Origin: Rhizobium sp. Leaf453 | Lineage (GTDB): Bacteria; Pseudomonadota; Alphaproteobacteria; Rhizobiales; Rhizobiaceae | Length of the DNA: 64,000 nucleotides | Assembly: GCF_001425605.1 (NCBI RefSeq) | Contig: NZ_LMRG01000026.1 | Location: 1-64,000, forward strand | Reading direction: 5' to 3' | In this document: one piece after another, positions 15,866-24,155 of the stretch | How positions within the stretch are numbered: the stretch's first letter is position 1 | Layout of the letters: each line of letters opens with the position of its first letter | Notes under the pieces: model-generated | The model's input: the letters and a program-made list of their open reading frames with translations, nothing else | Told to the model about the DNA's origin: nothing | Databases searched by the model: none | Program-made: the position numbers and the translations under genes

Positions 15866-17161
15866 ATGTCCGCCGTTTCACCCTCCGCCCTTCCACCCAG
15901 CCTCTATTCCGATACGGCTCACCCTGCGCCCGTGACGCCGCCGATCGACAGCGACCGGACCGTGTCCGTCGCGATCGTCGGCGGTGGAATTGCCGGCCTG
16001 TCGGCGGCCCTGCATCTGGCCGAAGCCGGTGTCGATACTTGCGTCCTCGAAGCCCACGAACCCGCCTGGGGCGCTTCGGGGCGCAATGGCGGCCAGGTCA
16101 ATCCCGGCCTGAAGTTCAACCCGGACGACCTGCTCACCCGGTTCGGCGACGATCTCGGGCGCCGCATGATCGCCATGGCCTGGGGCGCGCCGGACTTTAC
16201 CTTCGACCTCATCCGCCGCCTCGGCATCGATTGCAACGCTCGCCAGAACGGCACTCTGCGCGCGGCGACAAACGCGGTCACCAATGATGCCCTTCGCATA
16301 ACCGCCGCTCAATGCGCCGCGCACGGCATGCCGACGCGATTGCTGGACGCGGATGCCATGCAGTCCGCCACCGGTTCAGACCGCTATCCCGCCGCAATGC
16401 TGGACCCACGCGGCGGCGATCTGCATCCCCTGAACTACGCCCGTGGCCTCGCCGCCGCCGCGCAGACTGCAGGTGCCGCGATCCATGGAGACAGCCGGGT
16501 ATTGTCCGCCAGCCGGCAGGGTGGACAATGGAAATTGAAAACCGAAAAGGCGACGGTAACGGCAGATAAAATCCTCGTTCTTACAAATGCTTATTCCGAC
16601 CAGTTATGGCCTCACCTGAAAAAATCCCTGGTGCCGATCTATAGCTCAATCGTCGCCACGGAGCCCTTGCCGGATCATGTGGCGGCCCGCATCCTGCCGC
16701 ATCGGCCCGTTCTCTACGAGACCGGCCACATTACGATCTACTACCGGATCGATGGACAGAAACGCCTGCTGATGGGAGGCCGCGGCCCGCAGAGCCCCAT
16801 CACGGGAACGACCAACGCGCTGGCCTACCTCCAGCATTATGCCACCAGGCTCTGGCCGGATCTTGCCGCAGTCCGCTGGACTCATGCCTGGAACGGCCAA
16901 CTGGCGATCACGCCGGACCATCTGCCACACCTGCACGCGCCGACTGGCGACGTCCTGATCTATCTCGGCTGCAATGGCCGTGGAGTAGCCTTGGCAACGA
17001 CCATGGGAAAGCAGTTGGCGCAGCGTCTGATCGGCGGGCCATCCGTATCGATCGACCTTCCTTTCACGGATATCCAACCGATGCGTTTTCATGCTTTCTG
17101 GCCGATTGGCGCCCATGCCGCCATGCTCTGGGGTCGAATGAAGGATCGGCTTGGGATCTGA
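15866..17161 (+). CDS. FAD-dependent amine oxidase, PuuB-like (gamma-glutamylputrescine oxidase family)
   Basis: The protein has 431 residues. The FAD-binding motif VAIVGGGIAGLSAALHLAEAG starts near residue 35, followed by GASGRNGGQVNPGLKF, the block typical of DAO-fold oxidases of the PuuB/OrdL group. The C-terminal GCNGRGVALATTMGKQLA segment closes the FAD site. It would oxidise an amine or amino acid derivative in the cytoplasm using O2. No other putrescine-pathway genes flank it, so the substrate is open. The gap to the next gene (17162-17357) is AT-rich and I see nothing in it. Confidence 0.82.
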   Translation: MSAVSPSALPPSLYSDTAHPAPVTPPIDSDRTVSVAIVGGGIAGLSAALHLAEAGVDTCVLEAHEPAWGASGRNGGQVNPGLKFNPDDLLTRFGDDLGRRMIAMAWGAPDFTFDLIRRLGIDCNARQNGTLRAATNAVTNDALRITAAQCAAHGMPTRLLDADAMQSATGSDRYPAAMLDPRGGDLHPLNYARGLAAAAQTAGAAIHGDSRVLSASRQGGQWKLKTEKATVTADKILVLTNAYSDQLWPHLKKSLVPIYSSIVATEPLPDHVAARILPHRPVLYETGHITIYYRIDGQKRLLMGGRGPQSPITGTTNALAYLQHYATRLWPDLAAVRWTHAWNGQLAITPDHLPHLHAPTGDVLIYLGCNGRGVALATTMGKQLAQRLIGGPSVSIDLPFTDIQPMRFHAFWPIGAHAAMLWGRMKDRLGI

Positions 17162-17357
17162 TCGAAGGATTATTCGGGCATATTTTAGCCATCACGAATA
17201 GTTGAATACGAATAAATCACTTTAGATTCATGATACATCATATTGAAATAATGTGATTAACGGTCCAATTCAGTGACGACTTCCGCGTCCAGACCGAAAC
17301 CGTTTCAGCCCGATTGTCGTATCATATCCATTGTCATGAAACCGCAAGGAGATGGGG

Positions 17358-17780
17358 ATGATCCGGACGTTAAGAGCCTTTGCATGTATGGCAATGCTAA
17401 TGCTGCCTGTCCCAGCAGCCTTCGCCGCAGAACCCGTCGATACGGCACAATCGATCATCCAGCAGCAGATCGAAGCCTTTTTGAACGAAGACGCGGCCAC
17501 CGCCTACTCGTTCGCCTCACCGCAAATCCAGGGCAAGTTTCCGGACAAAAGCATCTTCTTCGAGATGGTGAAGCGTGGCTATACGCCGGTCTATCGTCCC
17601 GGCAACTTCGCCTTCGGCCGCAGCAAGATCGTTGGCGATACGTTCGTGCAGGAAGTCCTTATCTCCGGCCCTGACGGCAAGGACTGGACGGCGCTCTATT
17701 TCCTCGTCAAGCAGCCAGATGGCACCTACAAGATCAACGGCGTGCAGATGCTGCAGCAGGCGCCCGGCCCCGAGATCTGA
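17358..17780 (+). CDS. DUF4864 domain protein, exported
   Basis: The protein has 140 residues from ATG 17358, chosen over ATG 17352 because AAGGAG abuts the first ATG but is well spaced from the second. An N-terminal Sec signal (cleavage near AFA-AE) is followed by a compact domain with the QSIIQQQIEAFLNEDAATAY and RGYTPVYRPGNFAFG segments of DUF4864. It is likely periplasmic. The function of the family is unknown. It converges on tgt. Confidence 0.8.
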   Translation: MIRTLRAFACMAMLMLPVPAAFAAEPVDTAQSIIQQQIEAFLNEDAATAYSFASPQIQGKFPDKSIFFEMVKRGYTPVYRPGNFAFGRSKIVGDTFVQEVLISGPDGKDWTALYFLVKQPDGTYKINGVQMLQQAPGPEI

Positions 17781-17820
17781 GCCAGACATCGGAATTGCTC
17801 CGCAAAACGCTCCTGCGGCC

Positions 17821-18951
17821 TCACAGAGGCGCAAGATCGCCCTGGCGCCACATCTCCTGGGTCTCTTCCATGAACGCGCTATAGCGCCCTTCCTCGATCG
17901 CCTGGCGGATGCCGGCCATCAGTTCCTGATAATAGGCCAGATTATTCCAGGTCAGCAGCATGCCGCCGAGCGATTCATCCGCCCGCACAAGGTGATGCAG
18001 GTAGGCACGCGAGTAATCCCGCGAAGCCGGGCAAGACGACAGGTCGTCCAGCGGTCGCGTATCCTCAGCATGGCGGGCATTGCGTAGATTCACGCGTCCG
18101 CGCCGGGTGAAGGCCAGACCATGGCGGCCGGCGCGGGTCGGCATGACGCAATCGAACATGTCGATGCCGCGTGCCACGGACTTCAGAATATCGTCCGGCG
18201 TGCCGACGCCCATCAGGTAACGCGGCTTTTCCCTAGGCAATTCCGGGCAAGTGATGTCGAGCATGTCGAGCATGACATCCTGCGGCTCGCCGACAGCAAG
18301 GCCACCAATGGCATAACCCTTGAGGTCGAGCGCGGACAGGGCCTGAGCGGAGCGGACACGCAGGGCCGGCACATCGCCACCCTGGACGATGCCAAACATC
18401 GCCTTGCCCGGCTGATTGCCAAATGCCGTCTTGCAGCGGTCCGCCCAGCGCAGCGACATTTCCATTGCGCGTTCAATATCAGAGGGTTCCGCCGGAAGTC
18501 TCACACATTCGTCGAGCTGCATCTGAATGTCGCTGTCGAGCAGGCCCTGGATTTCGATCGACCGTTCCGGCGACATGTGATGAAGCGCGCCATCGACATG
18601 GCTCTTGAAGGTAACACCCTTCTCGTCGAGCTTGCGCAGGCCGGCAAGCGACATGACCTGGAAGCCGCCGCTGTCTGTCAGGATCGGATAGGGCCAGCGG
18701 ATCAATTCGTGCAGACCGCCGAGGCGGGCGACGCGCTCCGGACCCGGCCGCAGCATCAGGTGATAGGTGTTGCCGAGGATGATGTCGGCGCCGAGGTCGC
18801 GCACCTGGTCGAGATACATCGCCTTGACGGTACCGACCGTGCCGACCGGCATGAAGGCCGGGGTGCGGATCTCGCCGCGTGGCATGGAAACGGTGCCGCG
18901 ACGCGCCTTGCCATCGGTTGCCTTGATGTTGAACTGGAATGTCTCGGTCAT
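17821..18951 (-). CDS. tgt: Queuine tRNA-ribosyltransferase
   Basis: The protein has 376 residues from ATG 18951; the longer frame reads back into queA. Tgt exchanges G34 for preQ1 in GUN-anticodon tRNAs. Conserved blocks are [15 protein letters not shown] (nucleophile region near residue 95), GLAVGE and [13 protein letters not shown]. The zinc site is odd: the usual CxCxxC near the C-terminus reads S-S-C-P-A-S here, keeping one cysteine, followed by the normal [10 protein letters not shown]. Its start overlaps the queA stop (ATGA), so the two queuosine genes are coupled. Confidence 0.95.
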   Translation of the reverse strand: MTETFQFNIKATDGKARRGTVSMPRGEIRTPAFMPVGTVGTVKAMYLDQVRDLGADIILGNTYHLMLRPGPERVARLGGLHELIRWPYPILTDSGGFQVMSLAGLRKLDEKGVTFKSHVDGALHHMSPERSIEIQGLLDSDIQMQLDECVRLPAEPSDIERAMEMSLRWADRCKTAFGNQPGKAMFGIVQGGDVPALRVRSAQALSALDLKGYAIGGLAVGEPQDVMLDMLDITCPELPREKPRYLMGVGTPDDILKSVARGIDMFDCVMPTRAGRHGLAFTRRGRVNLRNARHAEDTRPLDDLSSCPASRDYSRAYLHHLVRADESLGGMLLTWNNLAYYQELMAGIRQAIEEGRYSAFMEETQEMWRQGDLAPL

Positions 18952-20048
18952 ACGGTCTCGTTTCTGGGAGTGTCCCGGAACAGCAGGCTGGAATCGCCGT
19001 AGGAATAGAAGCGGTAGCCGGTTTCGATGGCATGGGAATACGCCCGCCGCATCGTCTCCAGACCGCTGAAGGCCGAGACGAGCATGAACAGCGTCGACTT
19101 CGGCAGGTGGAAATTGGTCATCAGCATATCGACCGCGCGGAATCGGTAACCCGGCGTGATGAAGATGCCGGTCGGTCCCGACCACGGATGGATGGATCCG
19201 TCCTCGCGCGATGCACTCTCGATCAACCGCAGGGAAGTCGTGCCGACACAGACGATACGGCCGCCCCTCGCCTTCACCGCATTCAGGCGATCGGCAACCT
19301 CGGCGCTGACATAGCCGATCTCCTCGTGCATGACGTGATCGTCGGTATCATCCGCTTTCATCGGCAGGAATGTGCCGGCACCGACATGCAGGGTCACGAA
19401 ATGGCGTTCGACACCAAGCGCATCGAGGGCAGCGAAAAGGCGGTCGGTGAAATGCAGGCCGGCAGTGGGCGCCGCGACGGCGCCTTCCTCACGGGCGTAG
19501 ACCGTCTGGTAGTCCGCCCGGTCCTGCGCATCCTCCGGACGCTTCGACGCGATATAGGGCGGCAGCGGGATATGGCCGACCGCCATGATCGCTTCGTCCA
19601 GCGCCGGACCGGAGAGATCGAAGCGCAGGGTCACCTCGCCAGCCTCGCCCTTTTCCTCCACCGTCGCATCCAGCGTACCGAGCAGGCAGGCATTCGAGCC
19701 ATGGCCGAAGGATATGCGGTCACCCGGCTTCAGGCGCTTGGCCGGCCGGGCAAAGGCCTTCCAGCGATCGGGCGCCGTGCGCATGTGCAGGGTCAGGGAG
19801 ACCGCCGTGACGACATCCTCGCCGCGGCGGCGCAGGCCCTCGAGCTGCGCCGGAATCACTTTCGTATCGTTGAAGACAAGCGCATCACCGGGGCGCAGGA
19901 AAGATGGTAGATCGAGAACGCCATGATCCGAGAGCAGCTCATCCTCGCCGGGCCTGACGACGAGCAGGCGCGCGCTGTCTCGCGGGCTGGCCGGCCTCAG
20001 CGCAATGTTATCCTCGGGGAGATCGAAATCGAACAGTTCGACGCGCAT
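18948..20048 (-). CDS. queA: S-adenosylmethionine:tRNA ribosyltransferase-isomerase
   Basis: The protein has about 366 residues. ATG 20048 is chosen; a TTG one codon upstream opens the longer frame. QueA transfers the ribosyl part of SAM to preQ1-tRNA to make epoxyqueuosine. [30 protein letters not shown] is the family N-terminus, and the GLHFTDRLF and [11 protein letters not shown] blocks are present. It lies upstream of tgt in one transcript, with a ppi gene further upstream beyond a terminator hairpin. Confidence 0.95.
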   Translation of the reverse strand: MRVELFDFDLPEDNIALRPASPRDSARLLVVRPGEDELLSDHGVLDLPSFLRPGDALVFNDTKVIPAQLEGLRRRGEDVVTAVSLTLHMRTAPDRWKAFARPAKRLKPGDRISFGHGSNACLLGTLDATVEEKGEAGEVTLRFDLSGPALDEAIMAVGHIPLPPYIASKRPEDAQDRADYQTVYAREEGAVAAPTAGLHFTDRLFAALDALGVERHFVTLHVGAGTFLPMKADDTDDHVMHEEIGYVSAEVADRLNAVKARGGRIVCVGTTSLRLIESASREDGSIHPWSGPTGIFITPGYRFRAVDMLMTNFHLPKSTLFMLVSAFSGLETMRRAYSHAIETGYRFYSYGDSSLLFRDTPRNETV

Positions 20049-20069
20049 CAAAAATCTTCTTCAAACGAC

Positions 20070-20109
20070 AAACCCGCCCCGGCGCCCTTGAAGGCGGCGG
20101 GACGGGTTT
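20070..20109 (-). terminator. Terminator-like hairpin after the cytoplasmic cyclophilin gene
   Basis: AAACCCG (20070-20076) pairs with CGGGTTT (20103-20109) around further GC-rich complementarity. It lies between ppi and queA on the minus strand. The U-tract is weak, so read-through into queA is likely. Confidence 0.55.
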
Positions 20110-20124
20110 TGGCAATAGCCCGAA

Positions 20125-20634
20125 TTAGGCGTTGGCAGCAAGTTTCATCGACACGATGCTGTCGGGATCCTTGACCGGCTCACCCTTCTTGATGTTGTCG
20201 ATGGTTTCCATGCCGGAGATGACCTGACCCCAGACGGAATACTGCTTGTTCAGCCAAGGGGCGTCGGTGAAGCAGATGAAGAACTGCGAATTGGCCGAGT
20301 TCGGCATCTGGCTGCGGGCCATCGAGCAGGTACCGCGAACATGGCTCATGTTGGAAAACTCGGCCTTGAGGTCCGGCTTGTCGGAGCCGCCCATGCCGGC
20401 TCGGGCCGGGTTGAAGTCCTTGCCGCCCTTCTTGCCGTACTGCACGTCGCCGGTCTGCGCCATGAAGTCGTCGATGACGCGGTGGAAGACGACGCCGTCA
20501 TAGGCGCCTTCGGCGCACAGTTCCTTGATGCGGGCAACGTGGCCCGGCGCCAGATCCGGCAGAAGCTGGATGACGACCTGCCCCTTGGTGGTTTCCATGA
20601 TGATGGTGTTCTCGGGATCCTTGATCTCCGCCAT
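20125..20634 (-). CDS. Peptidyl-prolyl cis-trans isomerase, cytoplasmic cyclophilin
   Basis: The protein has 169 residues with a strong AAGGAG SD. It is a cyclophilin without signal peptide. The FHRVIDDFMAQTGD, FSNMSHVRGTCSMARSQMPNSANSQFFI and YSVWGQVISGMETID blocks carry the isomerase active site. It catalyses proline isomerisation in the cytoplasm. It follows a paralogous exported cyclophilin 43 bp upstream, a pair that looks like a local duplication and is common in rhizobia. Confidence 0.93.
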   Translation of the reverse strand: MAEIKDPENTIIMETTKGQVVIQLLPDLAPGHVARIKELCAEGAYDGVVFHRVIDDFMAQTGDVQYGKKGGKDFNPARAGMGGSDKPDLKAEFSNMSHVRGTCSMARSQMPNSANSQFFICFTDAPWLNKQYSVWGQVISGMETIDNIKKGEPVKDPDSIVSMKLAANA

Positions 20635-20677
20635 GGCCTTCTCCTTCGTGTTATGCGTCAGGCGTGGTTGAAATGGT

Positions 20678-21247
20678 TTACTTGCCGACCTTGACGCTGA
20701 TCATGCGGTCGGGATCGGTGACGGAACCGTTGTTGGCTTCATCACCCATCTTGATCTTGTCGACATTCTCCATGCCCTCGACGACCTGGCCGACGACCGT
20801 GTACTGGCCGTTCAGAAAATCGCCCGGTGCGAACATGATGAAGAACTGCGAATTGGCGGAGTTCGGATCCTGGCTCCGGGCCATGCCGACCGTCCCGCGC
20901 GCGAACGGAACCTGCGAAAACTCGGCCTGAACGTCCGGCTTCGAGGAGCCGCCCATGCCAGCCATCTCGGGCTTGAAGTCCTTTTCCATGTTGCCGTACT
21001 GGACGTCGCCGGTCTGGGCCATGAAGCCGGGAATGACGCGGTGGAAGGCGACATTGTTGTATTCGCCGGCTTCCACCAGTTCCTTGATGCGGGCAACGTG
21101 CTTCGGCGCCACTTCCGGCAGAAGCTCGATCACCACCGGGCCGTCCTTCAGCTGGATCGTGATGTATTCCTTGGCCTGGGCAAAGGCATTGCTGGTCAGG
21201 GATGCGAGGACAACGGCGCCTGCGAAAGCGAGTTGGAGAATTTTCAT
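20678..21247 (-). CDS. Peptidyl-prolyl cis-trans isomerase, periplasmic cyclophilin
   Basis: The protein has 189 residues with a clear Sec signal (cleavage AFA-QA near residue 24) followed by a cyclophilin domain (FHRVIPGFMAQTGD, ARSQDPNSANSQFFIMF, YTVVGQVVEGMENVD). It should assist folding of exported proteins in the periplasm. GGGAGC precedes the ATG. It lies between coaD and the cytoplasmic paralogue, probably in one transcript. Confidence 0.93.
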   Translation of the reverse strand: MKILQLAFAGAVVLASLTSNAFAQAKEYITIQLKDGPVVIELLPEVAPKHVARIKELVEAGEYNNVAFHRVIPGFMAQTGDVQYGNMEKDFKPEMAGMGGSSKPDVQAEFSQVPFARGTVGMARSQDPNSANSQFFIMFAPGDFLNGQYTVVGQVVEGMENVDKIKMGDEANNGSVTDPDRMISVKVGK

Positions 21248-21273
21248 GGTAGCTCCCGTGGAATGAAAAGGTG

Positions 21274-21768
21274 TCAGGACTTGCGTTTGGTCTTGAGGGC
21301 CTGATGAACGGCCTTGGGCACGAAGGCACTGACATCGCCGCCCATGGCCGCGATCTGGCGGACCAATGTGGCGGTAATGGGCCGCGAGGCCGTTCCTGCA
21401 GGCAGGAATAGCGTCTGGATATCGGGCGCCATCTGCCGGTTCATGCCCGCCATCTGCATTTCGTAATCGAGATCGGTGCCATCGCGCAGGCCACGGACCA
21501 GAAGCGAGGCGCCATTGCTGCGGGCCGCATCGACTACGAGGTTGTCGAAGGACACGACCGAGATGTCTCCGGCTCGTTCAGGCAAGAACTCTCCCAGCGA
21601 CTGGCGGATAAGATCGGCGCGCTCTTCGAAGGAAAACAGCGGCGTCTTGCCCGGATGGATGCCGATGGCGACGATCACGGACGATGCCACGTTCAAGGCC
21701 TGCACCAGCACATCGAGATGACCGTTCGTCATCGGGTCGAAGGAGCCGGGATAAAAAGCTGTTGTCAT
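21274..21768 (-). CDS. coaD: Phosphopantetheine adenylyltransferase
   Basis: The protein has 164 residues, the usual size. The nucleotidyltransferase motif is [14 protein letters not shown] at the N-terminus, and [19 protein letters not shown] and [21 protein letters not shown] follow as in CoaD. It transfers AMP to 4'-phosphopantetheine, the penultimate step of coenzyme A synthesis. It is the first gene of the minus-strand block coaD-ppi-ppi-queA-tgt. Confidence 0.95.
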   Translation of the reverse strand: MTTAFYPGSFDPMTNGHLDVLVQALNVASSVIVAIGIHPGKTPLFSFEERADLIRQSLGEFLPERAGDISVVSFDNLVVDAARSNGASLLVRGLRDGTDLDYEMQMAGMNRQMAPDIQTLFLPAGTASRPITATLVRQIAAMGGDVSAFVPKAVHQALKTKRKS

Positions 21769-21942
21769 CGCGCCTGTTTCCGTTTCGCAAGCCTTTTGTC
21801 ACGGTCCGCGTGCAATCGCAAGGGACCGGCATACCGCAGCCCCCCTGTTCCAAAGGAAACAGCCTGCCCGTCTGACCTGAACTAAAAAGAAGCCACATTC
21901 ACTGAAGCGCCGGGCACAACCGCCGGCACCAAAGTAGAGAGC

Positions 21943-21967
21943 GGAACTTTTTTCAAAAGCGACCGTT
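21943..21967 (+). promoter_or_regulatory. EcfG/RpoE2-type general stress promoter
   Basis: GGAAC (21943-21947), a 16-bp spacer and CGTT (21964-21967) match exactly the promoter consensus of the alphaproteobacterial general stress sigma factor (EcfG, RpoE2 in Sinorhizobium). The predicted transcript starts about 15-20 nt before the ATG of a 40-aa membrane protein gene at 21991. Confidence 0.75.
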
Positions 21968-21990
21968 ATCTGGCTGAAAGGATCACGGTT

Positions 21991-22113
21991 ATGGCAATTC
22001 TTCTTCTTTCGATGACGATGTTTTTCGCAATGCTGTTCGCGACGGCAAATGCTTTGAGAAACGAAGCGCGCGGCGATCGCAATAGTTTCAACCGCGATCC
22101 ATTGCTGAAATAA
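21991..22113 (+). CDS. Small membrane protein, 40 aa
   Basis: This short gene begins MAILLLSMTMFFAMLFATANA: one hydrophobic helix of about 20 residues, then a charged tail (RNEARGDRN) ending LLK. AAAGGA sits about 8 nt before the ATG and an EcfG-type promoter lies directly upstream. A second small membrane gene follows 12 nt later. The peptide is probably a single-span inner-membrane stress protein; I know no named family. Confidence 0.65.
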   Translation: MAILLLSMTMFFAMLFATANALRNEARGDRNSFNRDPLLK

Positions 22114-22125
22114 AGGAAGTCCGAA

Positions 22126-22266
22126 ATGGCAATTACGATGATGCTCGTCTCGGCCGTAATCAGTATCGTGTTCCTGGTCGACTTTGCAAAAACCATTCTT
22201 CAACTTCAGCGCGATCGCGCTGAAATGAAGAACAGCGCAAGTCATGCGCGCGGGTTTAGCGTCTGA
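22126..22266 (+). CDS. Small membrane protein, 46 aa
   Basis: The gene starts MAITMMLVSAVISIVFLVDF, one hydrophobic span, followed by a charged helix (QLQRDRAEMKN) and a short tail ending GFSV. AAGGAAG lies about 6 nt before the ATG. It shares its MAI start and layout with the 40-aa gene just upstream, from which it could derive by duplication, and both would be read from the EcfG promoter. A terminator follows at 22319. The function is unknown. Confidence 0.65.
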   Translation: MAITMMLVSAVISIVFLVDFAKTILQLQRDRAEMKNSASHARGFSV

Positions 22267-22318
22267 TATTCCCAACTAAATTTCCCGACAGCGGCAACCT
22301 CCAGTGCCAGCTGACATC

Positions 22319-22356
22319 AAAAACCGGACGGTTCCCCTGCCAGTCCGGTTTTTCTT
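22319..22356. terminator. Bidirectional rho-independent terminator
   Basis: ACCGGAC pairs with GTCCGGT around a short loop, flanked by A-run and T-run on either side. It ends the small-protein transcript on the plus strand and the four-gene oxidase operon on the minus strand. Confidence 0.85.
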
Positions 22357-22374
22357 TGCCTACAGGAAAAACGA

Positions 22375-22677
22375 TCAATTGCGATAACTCATGCAGCCGT
22401 TGCTTCTGGCGGGAAAGACGATGGGAACACCGGCGGCATAAAGCCTTGCGACATAGCCTGCGTCACCACTGCCCAAGACCGCGAATTCCTCCGACCATTT
22501 TAGGATCGTCACACCTTGCGGCAGGTTTTCGGCCTGCAGATACCGGCCGGGAAACAGGACCAACGCACCCGGCGCCTGTTCGGTGAGACGGAAGATAACT
22601 GCCGTTGCGATGAACCAGATGCACAGGATGGCCACCGCGACGACGGCCATCGAAGCAAACCTAGTAATCAAAGACAT
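22375..22677 (-). CDS. Hypothetical membrane-anchored protein, 100 aa
   Basis: The N-terminus carries one membrane helix (MAVVAVAILCIWFIATAVIF), followed by about 70 residues, probably periplasmic, ending in a single Cys (NGCMSYRN). Its start overlaps the end of the upstream gene by 17 nt, so it is the last gene of a coupled four-gene operon headed by an FAD-linked oxidase. I recognise no family. Confidence 0.65.
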   Translation of the reverse strand: MSLITRFASMAVVAVAILCIWFIATAVIFRLTEQAPGALVLFPGRYLQAENLPQGVTILKWSEEFAVLGSGDAGYVARLYAAGVPIVFPARSNGCMSYRN

Positions 22678-23737
22678 GTTCGAGTCCCGGATCGGCCATC
22701 GGCAGCTTTCGCAACAGCGTCGAAAGATCCGCGACCTTCAAGGCAACAAGCAGCCGCGTGCTTTCGAACCCGTCGCGTGGAACCCGGGCGATCACGCTGC
22801 CCGGTAGATCCTGCAAGGGCTGGTCCGCCTTTTCCGTGACTGACACCATGATATCGTCATTGCCGGCAATCTCCTTGATGGAGCCGCCCTTCCCGGCGAT
22901 CTCGACAAGGATACGGGTGAAGAGATCATACCGCGGTGTCTGGATTTCTATGTTGCCGCCATTTTCGCCGATAACCGTCACCCCTTCGATCGCGGCGAGA
23001 TCGGCGGACGGCAGTCCGCTGACGATACTACGAATTTCAAGCTGGGCAGCACCTGTCGTTCCGGCAACCGCATTGGCGATCATGCCGGCATAAAAGATCT
23101 TTCCGCTCCATTCGGTCCCCAAGGCAAAACGGCGCTCCCAGCCACGGATGGGATCGGTGATCGGAGCGGCCTTGAGCTTCGTCACCTGAGTCTCGAACGG
23201 ATATTTGTACCAAGGCGTCTGGCGCAGGAAGGCGGCATAGTCGATGGCCATGCCGGCAGCGACTTGGTCCTGCGGCGTCTTTTCCGGGCCGCGCAGCAGT
23301 GCTGTCAGGTGGCCAATGGTTTCCTCGTAGATGGCTTTCAGGGTCATTTCGAGCGTGAAGCTGACGCCGATCGTATGAATGGTCATGCGCGTTGCGGAAT
23401 CCGCGCTGCCATGGGCATCGGCAACCTCGGTCAGCGCGCAGGTGGACAACCAGAAGCCGCGAACGCTGGAGAAGTAATCGAAGGCATATTCATCGCCCGA
23501 TTTCAGCACCTCGGCCAGACCATCATAAGCATAGACAATGTGCCATTCCGGATAGGTCAGGAACGTATTGGCCTCCTGCCGCTGGAACGCCGCGTCCGCA
23601 ATCAGCGGCTTGTAGGCATTGTCCTTCCGCTCGCCATGGCAGAACGTTTCGACATAGGCAACCGGACTCAAGAGCAGGAGGACAAGCAGCAGGATCGCCG
23701 CCAGGCTCCATTTCATGAGCTTCCACAGGATGCGCAT
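22661..23737 (-). CDS. Hypothetical membrane-anchored protein, 358 aa
   Basis: One strong N-terminal membrane segment (SLAAILLLVLLLLSPVAY) precedes about 320 residues likely outside the cytoplasm. Visible features are a TFLTYPEWHIVYAYDGLAEV segment and an FDYFSSVRGFWLSTC segment, rich in aromatic residues. Its ATG overlaps the stop of the upstream gene (TGATG) and its own end overlaps the next start. No enzyme motif is evident. The tight coupling suggests it acts with the FAD oxidase. Confidence 0.7.
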   Translation of the reverse strand: MRILWKLMKWSLAAILLLVLLLLSPVAYVETFCHGERKDNAYKPLIADAAFQRQEANTFLTYPEWHIVYAYDGLAEVLKSGDEYAFDYFSSVRGFWLSTCALTEVADAHGSADSATRMTIHTIGVSFTLEMTLKAIYEETIGHLTALLRGPEKTPQDQVAAGMAIDYAAFLRQTPWYKYPFETQVTKLKAAPITDPIRGWERRFALGTEWSGKIFYAGMIANAVAGTTGAAQLEIRSIVSGLPSADLAAIEGVTVIGENGGNIEIQTPRYDLFTRILVEIAGKGGSIKEIAGNDDIMVSVTEKADQPLQDLPGSVIARVPRDGFESTRLLVALKVADLSTLLRKLPMADPGLEHVFDY

Positions 23738-24144
23738 CAGGCGACCTCTTTGCCGAAGAGGGCCACCGACAGAAGGGCAAATCCGCCGAGCGCCAGATGC
23801 GGCAGGTTGGCGAGGATCTTGAAGCCGAACGGCAAATCCTGGATGCCGTAATTGACGATGCCGAGCTCCAGATAACCGGATCCGGTGATCAGGCCCAAAA
23901 GGCCATCGGCGAAATAGAGCGCACCGAAATAAAGCAGGAAGCTTCGGGCCGCGCGCGGCGACAGCCAGGCTGCAATAGCCGCCCAGACCGCAGAGGCCAC
24001 GTGCAGGCTGTCGTCATAGATATCCAGCGCAAAGATGCCAAACGCCCTACCCTGATCGTCCGTCAGACCGGGGATATAATTCAGCGACGCCGCCCCCAGG
24101 AGAGCAACAGCATAGAAGGCGGCGATGATGCGCAATTTGCCCAC
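23737..24144 (-). CDS. Hypothetical multi-pass membrane protein, 135 aa
   Basis: A GTG at 24144 with AAGGGA upstream is preferred; the longer frame to 24183 would overlap the FAD oxidase end. The product has about four hydrophobic segments (IIAAFYAVALLGAASL, VASAVWAAIAAWL, SFLLYFGALYFADGLLGLI, LALGGFALLSVALF), resembling small DUF4383-like membrane proteins. It is the second gene of the oxidase operon, 11 nt after the oxidase stop and overlapping the next gene by one base. Confidence 0.65.
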   Translation of the reverse strand: MGKLRIIAAFYAVALLGAASLNYIPGLTDDQGRAFGIFALDIYDDSLHVASAVWAAIAAWLSPRAARSFLLYFGALYFADGLLGLITGSGYLELGIVNYGIQDLPFGFKILANLPHLALGGFALLSVALFGKEVA

Positions 24145-24155
24145 GAAGAATCCCT

